Of a stretch of 64,000 nucleotides of DNA, positions 9,096 through 21,040 are shown piece by piece. A program made the position numbers and the translations under genes. The stretch lies in assembly GCA_947627855.1 (NCBI GenBank), contig CANQXR010000006.1, positions 1-64,000 of the forward strand, read 5' to 3'. The number at the start of each line of letters is the position of its first letter. The first letter of the stretch is position 1. This stretch comes from an uncultured Clostridia bacterium. Lineage in GTDB: Bacteria; Bacillota; Clostridia; Lachnospirales; CAG-274. The notes below the pieces were generated by a model that saw only the letters and a list, made by a program, of their open reading frames with translations, was not told the origin of the DNA and searched no databases.

Positions 9096-9252
9096 ACGCC
9101 GATACGACTGCGGGGCTGCGGGGCAGGGGGAGCAGGCAGTTTGTGCCGTCAGACGGAATTTTCCGTCTGACGGCACAAGCTGCCTGCTCCCCCTGCCCCG
9201 CGGGTCCTGCCTTTTGAATAGCCTATGGCTATTCAAAAGGCAGGGGCGAGAA
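9096..9252 (+). repeat. Two-hairpin palindromic element E5
   Basis: The left end GCCGATACGACTGCGG is followed by a long hairpin at 9118-9201 (outer arm GCGGGGCAGGGGGAGC) and a short hairpin at 9206-9244 with apex ATAGCC-TAT-GGCTAT. The right end is GGGGCGAG. It lies between the divergent cfa and ftsH starts, so it is not restricted to gene 3' ends. Confidence 0.9.
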
Positions 9253-9346
9253 TGATACATACTGATATTTGACATATACATAATTTTTTATACATTTATT
9301 TGCCGGTAATTATTTAATTAAATTATATGAAATTTGAAAATAGAGG

Positions 9347-9375
9347 TTGTAATTTTGCTCCAAACATTGTAAAAT
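9347..9375 (+). promoter_or_regulatory. Possible sigma-A promoter for ftsH
   Basis: TTGTAA at 9347-9352 and TAAAAT at 9370-9375 are 17 bases apart, about 35 bases before the ftsH ATG and downstream of E5. Both hexamers are imperfect. Confidence 0.4.
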
Positions 9376-9409
9376 TATAACCACGCAAATAAAAAGGATG
9401 TGAAACATT

Positions 9410-11455
9410 ATGGATGATAACAATAAACCACGGGACGGAAAACCCAACGGCAGCTTCAAGGTATTTGCCATTATACTTATGATTTCATTGGGACTTACAT
9501 TTCTGATGAATTTATTTGCAGCTTCGTCTATGCTTAACAAGATGGGCGAAATTTCTTACAGCGATTTTCTGAAATATGCCGAGGAGGGGTATGTAAAGTC
9601 AGTTGAATTTTCTGCGGACAGGCTTACCGTTACGGCGGACAGATCCATCATGGACGCTATTGCTGAGGACAACGCCAAAAGGGCGGAGGCTGAGGGAAGC
9701 GCTGCTGATGGGGACAGTGCCAAAAAGGCAGAAGCCGAGGGCGGTATTGAGGACTCTATCGGTATTGGCAGCAATCTTGAAAGCGAACTTGCGGATATGC
9801 CCATCGGGTCGCTTTTCGGGGGAGATATGGCACTTCCGAATACAGTAAGTCTTAATGTCGGCTATGTGAATGACGACAATCTGACGGAGTTTCTGAAGGA
9901 GCACAACATAGAATTTTCAAACCCCATAGAATACAGCTCGCCTATGATAAATTTCTTCCTTGAATGGATATTCCCGCTTCTTACAACGGTGCTTCTGTTT
10001 GTACTGCTGTCAAGACTTCTTATGAGAAGAATGGGAACGGGAGGAATGGGCAAATCATCGGCAAAGATGTATGTTCAGAAGGAAACAGGCGTTACCTTTG
10101 AGGACGTTGCCGGACAGGACGAGGCAAAGGAATCTCTTGTGGAAATTATAGATTTTCTCAACAACCCCGAAAAATATCACAAAATAGGTGCTAAACAGCC
10201 CAAAGGCGCTCTTCTTGTCGGCCCTCCGGGAACCGGTAAGACACTTCTTGCAAGAGCCGTGGCAGGCGAGGCGAATGTTTCTTTTATGTCTATTTCAGGC
10301 TCTGACTTTGAGGAGGTTTTTGTGGGTGTCGGCGCTTCACGTGTGAGAGATCTTTTCAAATCGGCCTCACAGAACGCTCCCTGTATAGTGTTTATAGATG
10401 AGCTTGATGCCGTCGGTCACAAAAGGGACGACAGCATAAACAAAAACGATCAGACACTTAATCAGCTTCTTTCGGAGATGGACGGCTTTGACACATCAAA
10501 CGGTGTTGTTATTCTCGGTGCCACAAACCGTCCCGAAGTGCTTGACAAGGCTCTTTTAAGACCGGGACGCTTTGACAGGAGAATTATTGTTGAGCTGCCG
10601 GATCTCAAGGGAAGGGAGGACGTTCTCAGGGTTCACGCAAAGGACGTAACAATGGCCGATGACGTTGACCTCCATCAGATAGCCCTTGCCACAAGCGGTG
10701 CATCGGGAGCCGACCTTGCAAATATGATAAATGAGGCTGCTCTTCGTGCCGTAAGAATGAACAGGAACAGCGTTATACAGGAGGATCTTCTGGACGCTGT
10801 GGAGGTTGTTGTCGCAGGAAAGGAAAAGAAGAACCGCATACTCTCGGAGAAGGAAAAGAGGACGGTCGCTTTCCATGAAGTGGGACACGCTCTTTGCTCT
10901 GCGCTTCAGAAGAATACTCAGCCTGTGCAGAAAATAACCATTGTTCCCAGAACGGGCGGCGCACTTGGCTATACAATGCAGATGCCGGAGGAGGAACGCT
11001 TTCTTATGTCCAAGGACGAGATCCTTGAGGAGATTGTCGTTTTTCTTGCGGGAAGAAGTGCCGAGGAAATCGAGTTCGGCGTTATAACCACAGGCGCATC
11101 GAACGACATAGAAAGGGCAACTCAGCTTGCAAGAAGCATGATAAGTATGTACGGTATGAGCGAGCGCTTTGATATGATGGGGCTTGAGTCAATACAGAAC
11201 AGATATCTTGACGGCAGGGCTGTTGCAACCTGCGGAGAGGGAACAATAGCCGAGATAGATAAGGAGGTTCTGCAGACAATAAAGCTTTGTCACGAAAAGG
11301 CCAAAAGACTTCTTGAAGAAAACAGGGACTGTCTTACAAAAATTGCCGAGTTTCTCATAGAAAAAGAAAATATAACAGGTGAGGAATTCATGCAGATCTT
11401 CAACGAAGTACGTTCTGCAAGAAATGACACGGCAAATATCGTAACGGAACAATAA
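9410..11455 (+). CDS. ftsH: ATP-dependent zinc metalloprotease FtsH
   Basis: A 681-residue membrane-anchored AAA+ protease that degrades misfolded or regulatory membrane and cytosolic proteins. There are two membrane segments (about residues 18-37 and 181-203). Walker A GPPGTGKT is at 271-278, followed by Walker [12 protein letters not shown] and the second region of homology [20 protein letters not shown]. The zinc protease motif HEVGH is at 489-493. The extracytoplasmic domain is enlarged by an acidic, alanine-rich insert (about residues 85-130) holding two imperfect copies of [16 protein letters not shown]. The usual neighbours tilS and hpt are absent. A clear terminator follows. Confidence 0.96.
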   Translation: MDDNNKPRDGKPNGSFKVFAIILMISLGLTFLMNLFAASSMLNKMGEISYSDFLKYAEEGYVKSVEFSADRLTVTADRSIMDAIAEDNAKRAEAEGSAADGDSAKKAEAEGGIEDSIGIGSNLESELADMPIGSLFGGDMALPNTVSLNVGYVNDDNLTEFLKEHNIEFSNPIEYSSPMINFFLEWIFPLLTTVLLFVLLSRLLMRRMGTGGMGKSSAKMYVQKETGVTFEDVAGQDEAKESLVEIIDFLNNPEKYHKIGAKQPKGALLVGPPGTGKTLLARAVAGEANVSFMSISGSDFEEVFVGVGASRVRDLFKSASQNAPCIVFIDELDAVGHKRDDSINKNDQTLNQLLSEMDGFDTSNGVVILGATNRPEVLDKALLRPGRFDRRIIVELPDLKGREDVLRVHAKDVTMADDVDLHQIALATSGASGADLANMINEAALRAVRMNRNSVIQEDLLDAVEVVVAGKEKKNRILSEKEKRTVAFHEVGHALCSALQKNTQPVQKITIVPRTGGALGYTMQMPEEERFLMSKDEILEEIVVFLAGRSAEEIEFGVITTGASNDIERATQLARSMISMYGMSERFDMMGLESIQNRYLDGRAVATCGEGTIAEIDKEVLQTIKLCHEKAKRLLEENRDCLTKIAEFLIEKENITGEEFMQIFNEVRSARNDTANIVTEQ

Positions 11456-11466
11456 GGACCATATTT

Positions 11467-11507
11467 CCGCCCCGAAAGCCAAAAGGATTTTCCGGGGCGG
11501 TTTTTTT
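11467..11507 (+). terminator. Intrinsic terminator after ftsH
   Basis: The stem CCGCCCC at 11467-11473 pairs with GGGGCGG at 11494-11500, and seven T follow at 11501-11507. It lies 11 bases after the ftsH stop. Confidence 0.88.
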
Positions 11508-11539
11508 ATAAAAAATCTATGAAAATAAAAAAAATACCC

Positions 11540-11569
11540 TTGACAAAAGGGCGAAAAAGAATGTATAAT
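11540..11569 (+). promoter_or_regulatory. Strong sigma-A promoter for rpoBC
   Basis: Consensus TTGACA at 11540-11545 and TATAAT at 11564-11569 with an 18-base spacer, preceded by an A-rich stretch. It is located after the ftsH terminator and about 280 bases before rpoB, so rpoBC has its own promoter here. Confidence 0.85.
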
Positions 11570-11575
11570 AATTAA

Positions 11576-11852
11576 CTGAATTCCCATCTTTTGATTGAGG
11601 AAATCTGTTGGTATATGTAAGCCGAAAAGAGTTGTTTCATCTCTTTATTACAATATATCATAAATTTTTTATAAATGCAAGAGTTAAAATAATTTTCACA
11701 AAGGAAAATGTGCATTTTTATGACATATTACGATAAAAATTTTATATTTTAACTTAATATGCAGATAAACGGCTGCCGAAGTCCTCTTTAAAAAATCGGA
11801 GGTTTTTCGGTGACTTTGTGTGTTAAAAAATAAATTAAGGAGTGAAGGCGTT
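11576..11852 (+). other. Long 5' leader of rpoB
   Basis: About 275 bases lie between the promoter and the rpoB start. They hold no convincing ORF. Near the 3' end, CCGAAGTCCTC (from 11776) can pair with GAGGTTTTTCGG (to 11811) to form an interrupted stem. No T tract follows it, so it is not an obvious terminator. I do not recognise a known ribosomal-protein leader motif. The length suggests post-transcriptional control. Confidence 0.45.
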
Positions 11853-14800
11853 ATGGAAAAAGACAGAATGAAGCCCGTCAAATTGGGACACGTTCAGAGA
11901 ATGAGCTATGCTACCGTTGAGGATGTGCTTGAAATGCCTAATCTTTTGGCTCTTCAGAAGGACAGCTATGAGTGGTTCAAAACTGAAGGTCTTAAAGAAG
12001 TTTTTTATGACATTTCTCCGATAAGCGACTACAACGGCGATCTTGTTCTTGAATTTTTGGACTTCTCCCTTGACAAACCGCCCAAATATTCCATTATGGA
12101 ATGTAAGGACAGAGATGCAACCTATGCTGCCCCTCTTTATGTCAAGGTAAGACTTCGCAACAAGGAGCTTGACGAAATCAAGGAGCAGGAAATATTTATG
12201 GGGGATTTTCCCCTTATGACCGATACGGGTACTTTTGTCATAAACGGAGCCGAGCGTGTTATCGTAAGCCAGCTTGTTCGTTCTCCGGGCATTTACTATG
12301 CCATTGACAAGGACAAAGCAGGCAAAAACCTTCTCTCCGCACAGATTATACCAAACAGGGGCGCATGGCTCGAATATGAAACAGACTCAAACGATGTTTT
12401 CAACGTAAGAGTCGACAGAACGAGAAAGCTGCCCGTTACTACGCTTATACGTGCGTTAAGCCCCGACAAGATAGGTTCTAACGAGGAGATATTCGAGATT
12501 TTCGGAGAGGATCCGAAGCTTAGCGCAACAATAGAAAAGGACGTTTCCACAAATTATGAGGAGGCTCTTATAGAGCTTTACAAAAAGATACGCCCCGGAG
12601 AGCCGCCTACGGTGGAATCTTCGGAAACCCTTATAAACAATATGTTTTACGACCCCAAAAGGTATGACCTTGCAAGGGTGGGAAGATATAAATACAACAA
12701 GAAGCTTATGCTCAGAAACAGGGTAAAGGGCTTCAAGCTTGCCGAGGACGTTACGGATCCCCTTACAGGTGAAATCATATGCGAGGCGGGCACAAAGCTT
12801 ACAAGGGAAAAATGCGATGAAATACAGAATACCGGCGTTGGCTTTATATATATAACAAAAGAGGACGGCGAAAGCTGCAAGGTAATCACAAACAGGCAGG
12901 TGGAGATCAGGGCATACACTGAGGGCTACGGACTTACTCCCGAAGAGCTGGGACTTAAGGACGACGGGCTTGTTTATTTCCCTGTTCTTGAGGAAATACT
13001 TGAAAACTGCGATGATGCCGACAGCTTCAGGACGTCTGTACGCATAAATATGCAGAAGCTTAACCCCAAGCATATTACCTATGACGATATTATAGCTACC
13101 GTAAACTACTGCATACACCTTGACTACGGCATCGGCAGCAAGGACGACATAGACCATCTGGGAAACCGCCGTATACGCGCGGTAGGCGAGCTTTTGCAGA
13201 ACCAGTTCAGAATAGGTATGTCACGTATGGAGAGGGTTGTGCGTGAGAGAATGTCCACTCAGGACAAGGACGCAATCACTCCGCAGGCGCTTATAAATAT
13301 AAAGCCTGTCACATCGGCAATAAAAGAATTTTTCGGAAGCTCTCAGCTTTCACAGTTTATGGATCAGAACAATCCTCTCGGTGAGCTTACTCACAAAAGA
13401 CGTCTTTCGGCTCTCGGTCCCGGCGGTCTTTCAAGAGAAAGAGCAGGTTTTGAGGTTCGTGACGTGCATACCTCACACTACGGCAGAATGTGCCCCATAG
13501 AAACGCCTGAAGGACCAAATATAGGCCTTATAAACTCTCTTGCGGCATTTGCAAGGATAAACGACTGCGGCTTTATAGAAGCGCCTTACAGAAAGGTTGT
13601 AAAGGTTGACGACAGGGCGGTCGTTACCGATGATGTAATATATATTACGGCAGACGAGGAAGAAAACTATGCAATAGCTCAGGCGAACGAGCCTCTTGAC
13701 AAGGAAAATCATTTCGTACACAAGAGAGTTGCCGCAAGACTTGGTGTTGACAATGTGGAAATAAGCCCCGAAAGGGTAGAGCTTATGGACGTGTCGCCCA
13801 AAATGCTTGTTTCGGTGGCTACGGCGCTTATACCCTTCCTTGAAAACGACGACGTAACAAGAGCGCTTATGGGCTCAAATATGCAAAGACAGGCGGTTCC
13901 TCTGCTCACCACCGAAAGCCCTGTTGTGGGTACGGGCATGGAGCATAAAACCGCAAAGGACTCCGGTGTTGTTGTGGTGGCAAAGAGAGGCGGCTATGTC
14001 GATACTGTGGACGCATCTGAAATAACCATAAAAACCGATTCGGGTGACAAGGACAGATATTCACTTATAAAATTCAAAAGATCCAACCAGTCGACCTGCA
14101 TAAATCAGCGTCCTATTGTAAACAAGGGCGACAGAGTGGAAGCGGGTGATGTTATTGCGGACGGTCCGTCTACTAAGGACGGCGAGCTTGCTCTCGGCAA
14201 AAATCCTCTTATAGGCTTTATGACATGGGAGGGCTATAACTATGAGGACGCTGTGCTTCTTTCCGAAAAGCTTGTGGCTGAGGACGTATATACCTCTGTT
14301 CATATAGAGGAGCATGAGTGCGAGGCAAGAGATACCAAGCTTGGCGCTGAGGAGATAACAAGCGACATACCCAATGTGGGTGAGGACGCTCTGAGAGATC
14401 TCAATGAAAACGGAATCATAAGAATAGGCGCAGAGGTAAACGCAAACGATATCCTTGTTGGCAAGGTTACGCCGAAGGGTGAAACGGAGCTTACCGCCGA
14501 GGAAAGACTTCTTCGTGCCATATTCGGTGAAAAGGCAAGGGAAGTAAGGGATAATTCCTTAAGACTGCCCCACGGCGAAAGCGGAACGGTTGTTGACGTA
14601 AAGGTGTTTACGCGGGAAAACTCAGACGAACTGGGACCGGGTGTAAACAAGGTCGTAAGAGTATATATAGCTCAGAAGAGAAAGATATCGGTGGGCGACA
14701 AGATGGCCGGCCGTCACGGAAACAAGGGCGTTGTTTCGAGAGTTCTCCCTGTGGAAGATATGCCCTTCCTTCCCAACGGACGTCCCCTTGACATAGTGCT

Positions 14801-15806
14801 TAATCCTCTCGGTGTGCCTTCTCGTATGAATATAGGACAGGTTCTTGAAATACACCTTGGACTTGCGGCGCAGGTTCTGGGATTCAAGGTGGCTACTCCC
14901 GTATTTGACGGCGCAAGAGAGCAGGATATTATGGATACACTGGAGCTTGCCAACGACTTCGCCAATTCTTCATGGGAGGAATTCGAGGCTAAGTGGAAGG
15001 GCAATATAAACGATGAAATATATGCATTTCTTGAAAACAACAAGGAACACAGAGCCGAGTGGAAGGGTGTGCCCATAAACCATACGGGACGTGTGCAGCT
15101 TCGTGACGGACGCACGGGAGAGCCTTTTGACAATGCAACCACAATAGGCTTTATGCACTACCTCAAGCTCCACCACCTTGTTGAGGACAAGATCCACGCA
15201 CGTTCGACAGGTCCTTATTCACTGGTAACACAGCAGCCCCTTGGCGGCAAGGCGCAGTTTGGCGGACAGAGATTCGGCGAGATGGAGGTATGGGCGCTTG
15301 AAGCCTACGGCGCATCGTATACTCTCCAGGAGATCCTTACCGTGAAGTCAGACGATATAGTGGGCAGAGTAAAGACCTATGAGGCTATTGTAAAAGGCGA
15401 AAATATACCCGAACCGGGAATTCCCGAATCCTTTAAGGTTCTTCTTAAGGAGCTTCAGGCTCTCTGCCTTGATGTAAGAGTTTACAACGAGGACAACGAA
15501 GAGGTCGATATTAAGGAATCCATAGACGATTATGACGATTTGCGTGTAAACGTAAATATGGAGGGCAAAGAGGACGAAACTATGCCCTATGCCGAGCCGG
15601 ATGTAAGCGATGATGCTATAATAGAATCCGAAGAAGAAGAGGAGGATATTATAAGCGGAGTTTTAGACAGGCTTGATATAGATGAAATCGGGGAAGACGA
15701 CGATGTTGACGATGGCTTCGGGTCTATTGACGAGGAAATAAAGAATATGGATATCTCGGACGATGAGGACGTCAGCTTTGATTTTGTCGGAGAATATGAC
15801 GAATAA
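11853..15806 (+). CDS. rpoB: DNA-directed RNA polymerase subunit beta
   Basis: A 1317-residue beta subunit. I choose the ATG at 11853, which has AAGGAG upstream, over an earlier GTG with no ribosome site. The rifampicin-binding region is wild type: D504 (equivalent to E. coli D516) in QFMDQNNPL, then H514 and S519 in [14 protein letters not shown]. The polymerase signatures [34 protein letters not shown] and [19 protein letters not shown] are present. After about residue 1205 the protein continues with a very acidic tail of roughly 110 residues, longer than in E. coli or Bacillus. Upstream rplJ and rplL, the usual neighbours, are missing. Confidence 0.98.
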   Translation: MEKDRMKPVKLGHVQRMSYATVEDVLEMPNLLALQKDSYEWFKTEGLKEVFYDISPISDYNGDLVLEFLDFSLDKPPKYSIMECKDRDATYAAPLYVKVRLRNKELDEIKEQEIFMGDFPLMTDTGTFVINGAERVIVSQLVRSPGIYYAIDKDKAGKNLLSAQIIPNRGAWLEYETDSNDVFNVRVDRTRKLPVTTLIRALSPDKIGSNEEIFEIFGEDPKLSATIEKDVSTNYEEALIELYKKIRPGEPPTVESSETLINNMFYDPKRYDLARVGRYKYNKKLMLRNRVKGFKLAEDVTDPLTGEIICEAGTKLTREKCDEIQNTGVGFIYITKEDGESCKVITNRQVEIRAYTEGYGLTPEELGLKDDGLVYFPVLEEILENCDDADSFRTSVRINMQKLNPKHITYDDIIATVNYCIHLDYGIGSKDDIDHLGNRRIRAVGELLQNQFRIGMSRMERVVRERMSTQDKDAITPQALINIKPVTSAIKEFFGSSQLSQFMDQNNPLGELTHKRRLSALGPGGLSRERAGFEVRDVHTSHYGRMCPIETPEGPNIGLINSLAAFARINDCGFIEAPYRKVVKVDDRAVVTDDVIYITADEEENYAIAQANEPLDKENHFVHKRVAARLGVDNVEISPERVELMDVSPKMLVSVATALIPFLENDDVTRALMGSNMQRQAVPLLTTESPVVGTGMEHKTAKDSGVVVVAKRGGYVDTVDASEITIKTDSGDKDRYSLIKFKRSNQSTCINQRPIVNKGDRVEAGDVIADGPSTKDGELALGKNPLIGFMTWEGYNYEDAVLLSEKLVAEDVYTSVHIEEHECEARDTKLGAEEITSDIPNVGEDALRDLNENGIIRIGAEVNANDILVGKVTPKGETELTAEERLLRAIFGEKAREVRDNSLRLPHGESGTVVDVKVFTRENSDELGPGVNKVVRVYIAQKRKISVGDKMAGRHGNKGVVSRVLPVEDMPFLPNGRPLDIVLNPLGVPSRMNIGQVLEIHLGLAAQVLGFKVATPVFDGAREQDIMDTLELANDFANSSWEEFEAKWKGNINDEIYAFLENNKEHRAEWKGVPINHTGRVQLRDGRTGEPFDNATTIGFMHYLKLHHLVEDKIHARSTGPYSLVTQQPLGGKAQFGGQRFGEMEVWALEAYGASYTLQEILTVKSDDIVGRVKTYEAIVKGENIPEPGIPESFKVLLKELQALCLDVRVYNEDNEEVDIKESIDDYDDLRVNVNMEGKEDETMPYAEPDVSDDAIIESEEEEEDIISGVLDRLDIDEIGEDDDVDDGFGSIDEEIKNMDISDDEDVSFDFVGEYDE

Positions 15807-15825
15807 CAGAAAGGAGAGGTGAATT

Positions 15826-18800
15826 ATGTCTGCACAGAATTCTGATCAGATAATTTTTGATTCAATAAAAATAGGACTTGCATCTCCTGAAAAAATAAGA
15901 GAATGGTCCCATGGGGAGGTTCTTAAGCCTGAAACCATAAATTACAGAACTCTCAAGCCGGAGGTTGACGGACTTTTTTGTGAAAGAATATTCGGACCGA
16001 CAAAAGACTGGGAATGTCACTGCGGAAAATATAAGCGCATACGCTATAAGGGAACAGTTTGTGACAAGTGCGGCGTTGAGGTTACCAAGTCAAAGGTAAG
16101 ACGTGAAAGAATGGGGCATATAGAGCTTGCTGCGCCTGTTTCTCATATATGGTATTTCAAGGGCATACCCTCAAGAATGGGAATTATTCTGGGAATAAGC
16201 CCCAAAAAGCTTGAAGAAGTGCTTTACTTTGCGGCGTATGTCGTACTCGACCCCGGCGAAACCGACCTTGCCTATAAGGAGGTTTTAAGGGAAAGGGAAT
16301 ACCGTGAAGCATATGACAAATACGGCAATTCGTTCAGAGTGGGAATGGGAGCGGAGGCCATCAAGGAGCTTCTTATGGCGATCGACCTTGACAGCGAGGC
16401 GGCAAAGCTTAAGGAAGAGCTTAAAAGCGGCAGAGGAGCTTCAAAGCAGAAAAAGGTAAGGATAATCAAAAAGCTTGAGGTAATAGAGGCTTTCAGAAAT
16501 TCGGGAAACAAGCCGGAGTGGATGATTCTTGACGTTATTCCCGTAATTCCGCCGGATCTTCGTCCTATGGTTCAGCTTGACGGCGGAAGATTTGCCACTT
16601 CTGACCTTAACGATCTTTACCGCAGAGTTATAAACAGAAACAACCGCCTTAAAAGGCTTATAGAGCTGGCGGCTCCCGATATTATAGTAAGAAACGAAAA
16701 GAGAATGCTCCAGGAGGCTGTTGACGCTCTTATAGACAACGGCAGACGGGGCAAGGCGGTAACAGGCCCCGGCAACAGGGATCTTAAGAGCCTTTCAGAC
16801 CTTTTGAAGGGCAAGCAGGGACGTTTCCGTCAGAATCTTCTCGGAAAGCGTGTTGACTATTCGGGACGTTCCGTTATAGTTGTAGGACCTTCTCTCAAGA
16901 TATATCAGTGTGGTCTGCCCAAGGAAATGGCAATAGAGCTTTTCAAGCCCTTTGTAATGAAAAAGCTTGTTGAGATGGAGCTTGCCCACAATATCAAATC
17001 GGCAAAGAGAATGGTTGAAAGACTTCAGCCGGAGGTGTGGGACGTACTCGAAAATGTAATAAAGGAACACCCTGTTATGCTGAACAGAGCGCCTACGCTC
17101 CACAGACTCGGCATACAGGCGTTTGAGCCTGTGCTTGTTGAGGGCAAGGCTCTTAAGCTTCACCCTCTTGTATGTACGGCATACAACGCAGACTTTGACG
17201 GCGACCAGATGGCTATACACGTTCCTCTTTCCGTTGAGGCACAGGCGGAGTGCAGATTTCTTCTGCTTTCTCCCAACAACCTGCTCAAACCCTCGGACGG
17301 TGAGCCTGTAACGGTTCCCACACAGGATATGGTTCTGGGAATATATTATCTCACCCTTAAGAGAGGCGGAGAAAGAGATGAAAGAGGAATACCCGTACAC
17401 GTTTTCAAGGACGAAAACGAGGCGCTTCTTGCTTATGACAACCATGTTATAACTCTTCATGAGGCTGTTATGGTGAGAAGAACCGTTGAGATTGACGGCG
17501 AAGTCAGGTCAGGGCTTGTGGAAACAACAGCGGGAAGAATTATATTCAACGAGATAATACCTCAGAATCTTGGCTTTGTTGACAGAACCAAGGAGGAAAA
17601 TCTTCTTAAATATGAGATCGACTTCCTTACGGGCAAGAAGGAGCTGGGAAAGATAATCAACCGCTGCATAAACAAATATCCCTCCACAAAGACGGCTGTT
17701 GTGCTTGACAATATAAAGGATCTCGGCTTTAAGTTTTCTACGAGGGCAGCCCTTACCGTTTCGGTTTCGGATATGATCATTCCCGAATCCAAGAAAGTAT
17801 TTCTTGAAGAGGGCGACAAGGAAGTAGAAAGAATAACAAGGCTTTACAGACGTGGACTTATGACCGATGAGGAACGGCACAATAAGGTTCTTGAAGTATG
17901 GGAGAAGGCGGACGACAAGATAACAGACGCTCTTCTCGAAGGTCTTGGACAATATAACGATATATATATGATGGCTCATTCGGGCGCAAGAGGTTCCAAC
18001 AGGCAGATCAAGCAGCTTGCGGGTATGCGTGGACTTATGGCTTCACCTACCGGCGACACAATAGAGCTGCCTATAAAGGCAAACTTCCGTGAGGGACTTT
18101 CGGTTCAGGAATATTTCATTTCGGCTCACGGCGCAAGAAAGGGTCTTTCGGATACGGCGCTGAGAACTGCCGACTCCGGATATCTGACAAGACGTCTTGT
18201 GGACGTATCTCAGGATATGATAGTAAGAGAAGCGGACTGCTGTTCTGACGGAAAGGAAATTCCGGGAATGTGGGTATCGGCATTTATGGACGGCGAGGAA
18301 ACCATAGAGCCGCTTATCGACAGAATAAGAGGACGTTATTCGGTATATGACGTATATCATCCGGAAACGGGAAAGCTGCTTGTTGAGGCGGATCATATAA
18401 TTACGCCGGATATAGCCGATGAAATTGTAAATGCGGGCATTGAAAGGGTTTATATAAGAAATATACTTTCGTGTCATTCCAAAAACGGAGTATGCGCTAA
18501 GTGCTACGGAGCGAATATGGCCTCCGGCAGACCTGTAAGGATAGGCGAGTCGGTAGGTATTATAGCGGCGCAGTCAATAGGCGAGCCGGGTACGCAGCTT
18601 ACCATGAGAACATTCCACACCGGCGGCGTTTCGGGAAACGACCTTACACAAGGTCTTCCCAGAGTTGAGGAGCTTTTCGAGGCACGCAAGCCAAAGGGCG
18701 TTGCAATAGTTGCCGAGAGAGGCGGAAGGGTTTCCGTAACGGATATAGGAAACCAGACAAGGGTCGTTGTGGAAAGCTCCGATGGCTCCACGGACGAATA

Positions 18801-19704
18801 TCAGATACCATACGGAGCAAGGCTCAGGGTTCTGAATGATATGGAGATAGAAAGCGGTACGCCGCTTACGGAAGGCTCAATAGATCCTCATGACATACTG
18901 AGGATAAACGGCATAAGAGGCGTGCAGGACTATATCCTCAAGGAAGTACAGAGAGTGTACAGACTTCAGGGCGTTGACATAAACGACAAGCACATTGAAA
19001 TAATTGTGCGTCAGATGCTCAAGAGAGTTAAGATCGAGGACAGCGGCGATTCGGATATGCTTGCCGGAAATTTTGCGGATTGGCTCGATTTCGAGGATAC
19101 TGTTATGGAGGTTGTAAGGCACAACGCCAAGAATGCCGCTATAAACAGCAAGTATATAGATGGAAGCGGCTGTGAAGAGATATTCACTGAGGATATTCCG
19201 GCGGCGGACAAAGAAGAGGCCTACAACAGCAATGCCGAGGCTCTTAACGAGGGCATATTTGAATATAACGATGATGTTCTTGAAAAGCTGGGCGAAGAAA
19301 TTCCGAAGGAGTATATTCCCGGCATAAAGGGCAATCTGTTAAGCTATAACCGCAAGGTGGAGAAGTACAACGGATATGCCGAGGAAAAGGGACTTCCCAT
19401 TCTTCTCAAGGCGTACAGGGCTATGCCAAGAGGAACAAGGACACTTCTCGGAATCACGAAAGCTTCTCTTGCTACGGATTCATTCCTTTCGGCGGCGTCC
19501 TTCCAGGAAACGACACGTGTGCTTACCGAAGCCGCTATAAAGGGCAAAGTGGATACGCTTATAGGTCTTAAGGAAAATGTTATTATAGGAAAGCTGATTC
19601 CTGCAGGTACGGGTATGAATTCGTACAGAAAAGCGGATCTCAGGCTTGTTGACAAGGAAAAGGCAATGGATGAGGCTGCTGCGGCAGAGGCTTCAGAGGT
19701 TTAA
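15826..19704 (+). CDS. rpoC: DNA-directed RNA polymerase subunit beta'
   Basis: A 1292-residue beta' subunit. The N-terminal zinc-binding motif is [19 protein letters not shown]. The catalytic magnesium-binding NADFDGDQ lies at residues 454-461. The second zinc site is C-x6-C-x2-C-like (NGVCAKC), and the trigger-loop and bridge-helix region has [16 protein letters not shown]. It starts 19 bases after rpoB with AGGAGAGG upstream of the ATG. The genes that usually follow in Firmicutes (rpsL, rpsG, fusA, tuf) are not here; a hairpin terminator and a DAHP synthase gene follow instead. Confidence 0.98.
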   Translation: MSAQNSDQIIFDSIKIGLASPEKIREWSHGEVLKPETINYRTLKPEVDGLFCERIFGPTKDWECHCGKYKRIRYKGTVCDKCGVEVTKSKVRRERMGHIELAAPVSHIWYFKGIPSRMGIILGISPKKLEEVLYFAAYVVLDPGETDLAYKEVLREREYREAYDKYGNSFRVGMGAEAIKELLMAIDLDSEAAKLKEELKSGRGASKQKKVRIIKKLEVIEAFRNSGNKPEWMILDVIPVIPPDLRPMVQLDGGRFATSDLNDLYRRVINRNNRLKRLIELAAPDIIVRNEKRMLQEAVDALIDNGRRGKAVTGPGNRDLKSLSDLLKGKQGRFRQNLLGKRVDYSGRSVIVVGPSLKIYQCGLPKEMAIELFKPFVMKKLVEMELAHNIKSAKRMVERLQPEVWDVLENVIKEHPVMLNRAPTLHRLGIQAFEPVLVEGKALKLHPLVCTAYNADFDGDQMAIHVPLSVEAQAECRFLLLSPNNLLKPSDGEPVTVPTQDMVLGIYYLTLKRGGERDERGIPVHVFKDENEALLAYDNHVITLHEAVMVRRTVEIDGEVRSGLVETTAGRIIFNEIIPQNLGFVDRTKEENLLKYEIDFLTGKKELGKIINRCINKYPSTKTAVVLDNIKDLGFKFSTRAALTVSVSDMIIPESKKVFLEEGDKEVERITRLYRRGLMTDEERHNKVLEVWEKADDKITDALLEGLGQYNDIYMMAHSGARGSNRQIKQLAGMRGLMASPTGDTIELPIKANFREGLSVQEYFISAHGARKGLSDTALRTADSGYLTRRLVDVSQDMIVREADCCSDGKEIPGMWVSAFMDGEETIEPLIDRIRGRYSVYDVYHPETGKLLVEADHIITPDIADEIVNAGIERVYIRNILSCHSKNGVCAKCYGANMASGRPVRIGESVGIIAAQSIGEPGTQLTMRTFHTGGVSGNDLTQGLPRVEELFEARKPKGVAIVAERGGRVSVTDIGNQTRVVVESSDGSTDEYQIPYGARLRVLNDMEIESGTPLTEGSIDPHDILRINGIRGVQDYILKEVQRVYRLQGVDINDKHIEIIVRQMLKRVKIEDSGDSDMLAGNFADWLDFEDTVMEVVRHNAKNAAINSKYIDGSGCEEIFTEDIPAADKEEAYNSNAEALNEGIFEYNDDVLEKLGEEIPKEYIPGIKGNLLSYNRKVEKYNGYAEEKGLPILLKAYRAMPRGTRTLLGITKASLATDSFLSAASFQETTRVLTEAAIKGKVDTLIGLKENVIIGKLIPAGTGMNSYRKADLRLVDKEKAMDEAAAAEASEV

Positions 19705-19710
19705 TAAGCA

Positions 19711-19738
19711 AGGCTCCGGGGTTATGCCGGAGCCTTTT
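19711..19738 (+). terminator. Terminator after rpoC
   Basis: AGGCTCCGG (19711-19719) pairs with CCGGAGCCT (19727-19735) around a 7-base loop. Only a short T run follows, so termination may be partial. Confidence 0.65.
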
Positions 19739-19754
19739 CGGATAGGAGATTTTT

Positions 19755-20786
19755 ATGAGTTTTAAAGTTATAAGAAAAATACCTTCATCGGAGGAAGTAA
19801 TTGAAATGATTCCTCTTCCGAAGGAGCTTGGAGAGATAAAAAAGAAAAGGGACAAGGAACTTAAGAATATTTTTGAGGGCAAGGACAACAGGTTTATAGT
19901 TATAGTAGGTCCATGCTCGGCAGACAGTGAGGACCCTGTATGCGACTATATTTCAAGGCTTGCGGAGCTTAATGAGCAGGTTAAGGATAAGCTTTTCATA
20001 ATCCCAAGAATTTATACGGCAAAGCCAAGGACAACGGGAGAGGGCTATAAGGGCATTATGCATCAGCCCGACCCGGAAAAAAGCCCCAACATACTTGACG
20101 GCATTCTTGCTCTCAGACGGCTTCATATAAGGGCTATAAGCGAGAGCGGACTTACGGCTGCCGATGAAATGCTCTATCCTATGAATCTGCCGTATGTGGA
20201 GGACTTGCTCAATTATATAGCCATAGGTGCAAGAAGTGTTGAAAATCAGCATCACAGGCTTACCTCCAGCGGCATTGACGTACCTGTGGGAATGAAGAAT
20301 CCCACCTCCGGCGATTTGGGAGTAATGTTCAACTCCATTTATGCCGCTCAGGGCAGACACGAATTTATTTATAACGGACACGAGGTGGCTACAACGGGAA
20401 ATCCGTATGCCCACGCTATTCTGAGAGGTTCTACAAACAAGCACGGAAACAATCTTCAGAATTATCACTATGAGGATCTTGTTCTGGCGGCAGATCTCTA
20501 TGCCAAGGGAAATTATATGAATCCCGCCATTATAGTCGATGCGAACCATGCGAATTCACAGAAGATGTACAAGGAGCAGCCCAGAATAGTGGGCGATGTA
20601 CTGAGAAGCCGCAGGTATAATGTCATACTTAAAAATGTGGTCAAGGGAGTAATGATCGAAAGCTATATCGAAGAGGGAAATCAGCCCATATGCCACAATT
20701 ATGTTTACGGAAAGTCAATAACTGATGCGTGCCTTGGCTGGGACGACACCGAAAGACTTTTACTTAAAATGGCATACGAGGTATAA
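19755..20786 (+). CDS. aroG: 3-deoxy-7-phosphoheptulonate synthase (class I)
   Basis: A 343-residue DAHP synthase of the AroFGH class. It condenses phosphoenolpyruvate and erythrose 4-phosphate in the first step of aromatic amino acid synthesis. Family signatures are VIVGPCSADS, IPRIYTAKPRTTGEGYKG, GARSVENQHHR, PVGMKNPTSGD, TTGNPYAHAILRG and VDANHANSQK. The metal-binding residues are in the GPC, ANH and late VYGKSITDAC segments. AGGAG precedes the ATG. No separate regulatory ACT or chorismate mutase domain is present. The next genes encode a branched-chain aminotransferase and a TrpXYZ-like transporter, so this stretch has an amino-acid theme. The isozyme type (aroF, aroG or aroH) cannot be told from the sequence. 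Confidence 0.93.
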   Translation: MSFKVIRKIPSSEEVIEMIPLPKELGEIKKKRDKELKNIFEGKDNRFIVIVGPCSADSEDPVCDYISRLAELNEQVKDKLFIIPRIYTAKPRTTGEGYKGIMHQPDPEKSPNILDGILALRRLHIRAISESGLTAADEMLYPMNLPYVEDLLNYIAIGARSVENQHHRLTSSGIDVPVGMKNPTSGDLGVMFNSIYAAQGRHEFIYNGHEVATTGNPYAHAILRGSTNKHGNNLQNYHYEDLVLAADLYAKGNYMNPAIIVDANHANSQKMYKEQPRIVGDVLRSRRYNVILKNVVKGVMIESYIEEGNQPICHNYVYGKSITDACLGWDDTERLLLKMAYEV

Positions 20787-20787
20787 C

Positions 20788-20932
20788 AGTTGCCCTCTGC
20801 CTTTTTACCGCCGTAGGCGGTTAAAAGGCAGGGCCATCGGGGGAGAAGGAGCAAAGGGGGAAGGAAAAGGGCGGCGCAGCCGCCCTTTTCCTTCCCCCTT
20901 TGCTCCTTCTCCCCCGATGGCCCGCAGTACGA
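20788..20932 (-). repeat. Two-hairpin palindromic element E6
   Basis: It begins two bases after the DAHP synthase stop. The short hairpin is at 20797-20831 (apex ACCGCC-GTA-GGCGGT) and the long hairpin at 20832-20922 (apex GGGCGGC-GCA-GCCGCCC). The right flank GGCCCGCAGTACG matches the family's CTGCGG end read on the minus strand. Confidence 0.9.
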
Positions 20933-20952
20933 AAAAATATAGAGATTATACA

Positions 20953-20981
20953 TTGACAAATTATGCCTTTGGAAATATAAT
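20953..20981 (+). promoter_or_regulatory. Sigma-A promoter for ilvE
   Basis: TTGACA at 20953-20958 and TATAAT at 20976-20981 are consensus hexamers with a 17-base spacer. It lies 20 bases after element E6 and 59 bases before the ilvE ATG. Confidence 0.85.
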
Positions 20982-21040
20982 AAAAGTTGGGTAAGTGGTT
21001 TAATAATTTACTATTTTATTAAGAAAAGGAAGTATGAACT

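Noticed and set aside
12456..13157. 233-codon minus-strand frame inside rpoB, and similar frames inside rpoC
   Set aside because: They are shadows of highly conserved coding sequence with no ribosome site or independent homology.
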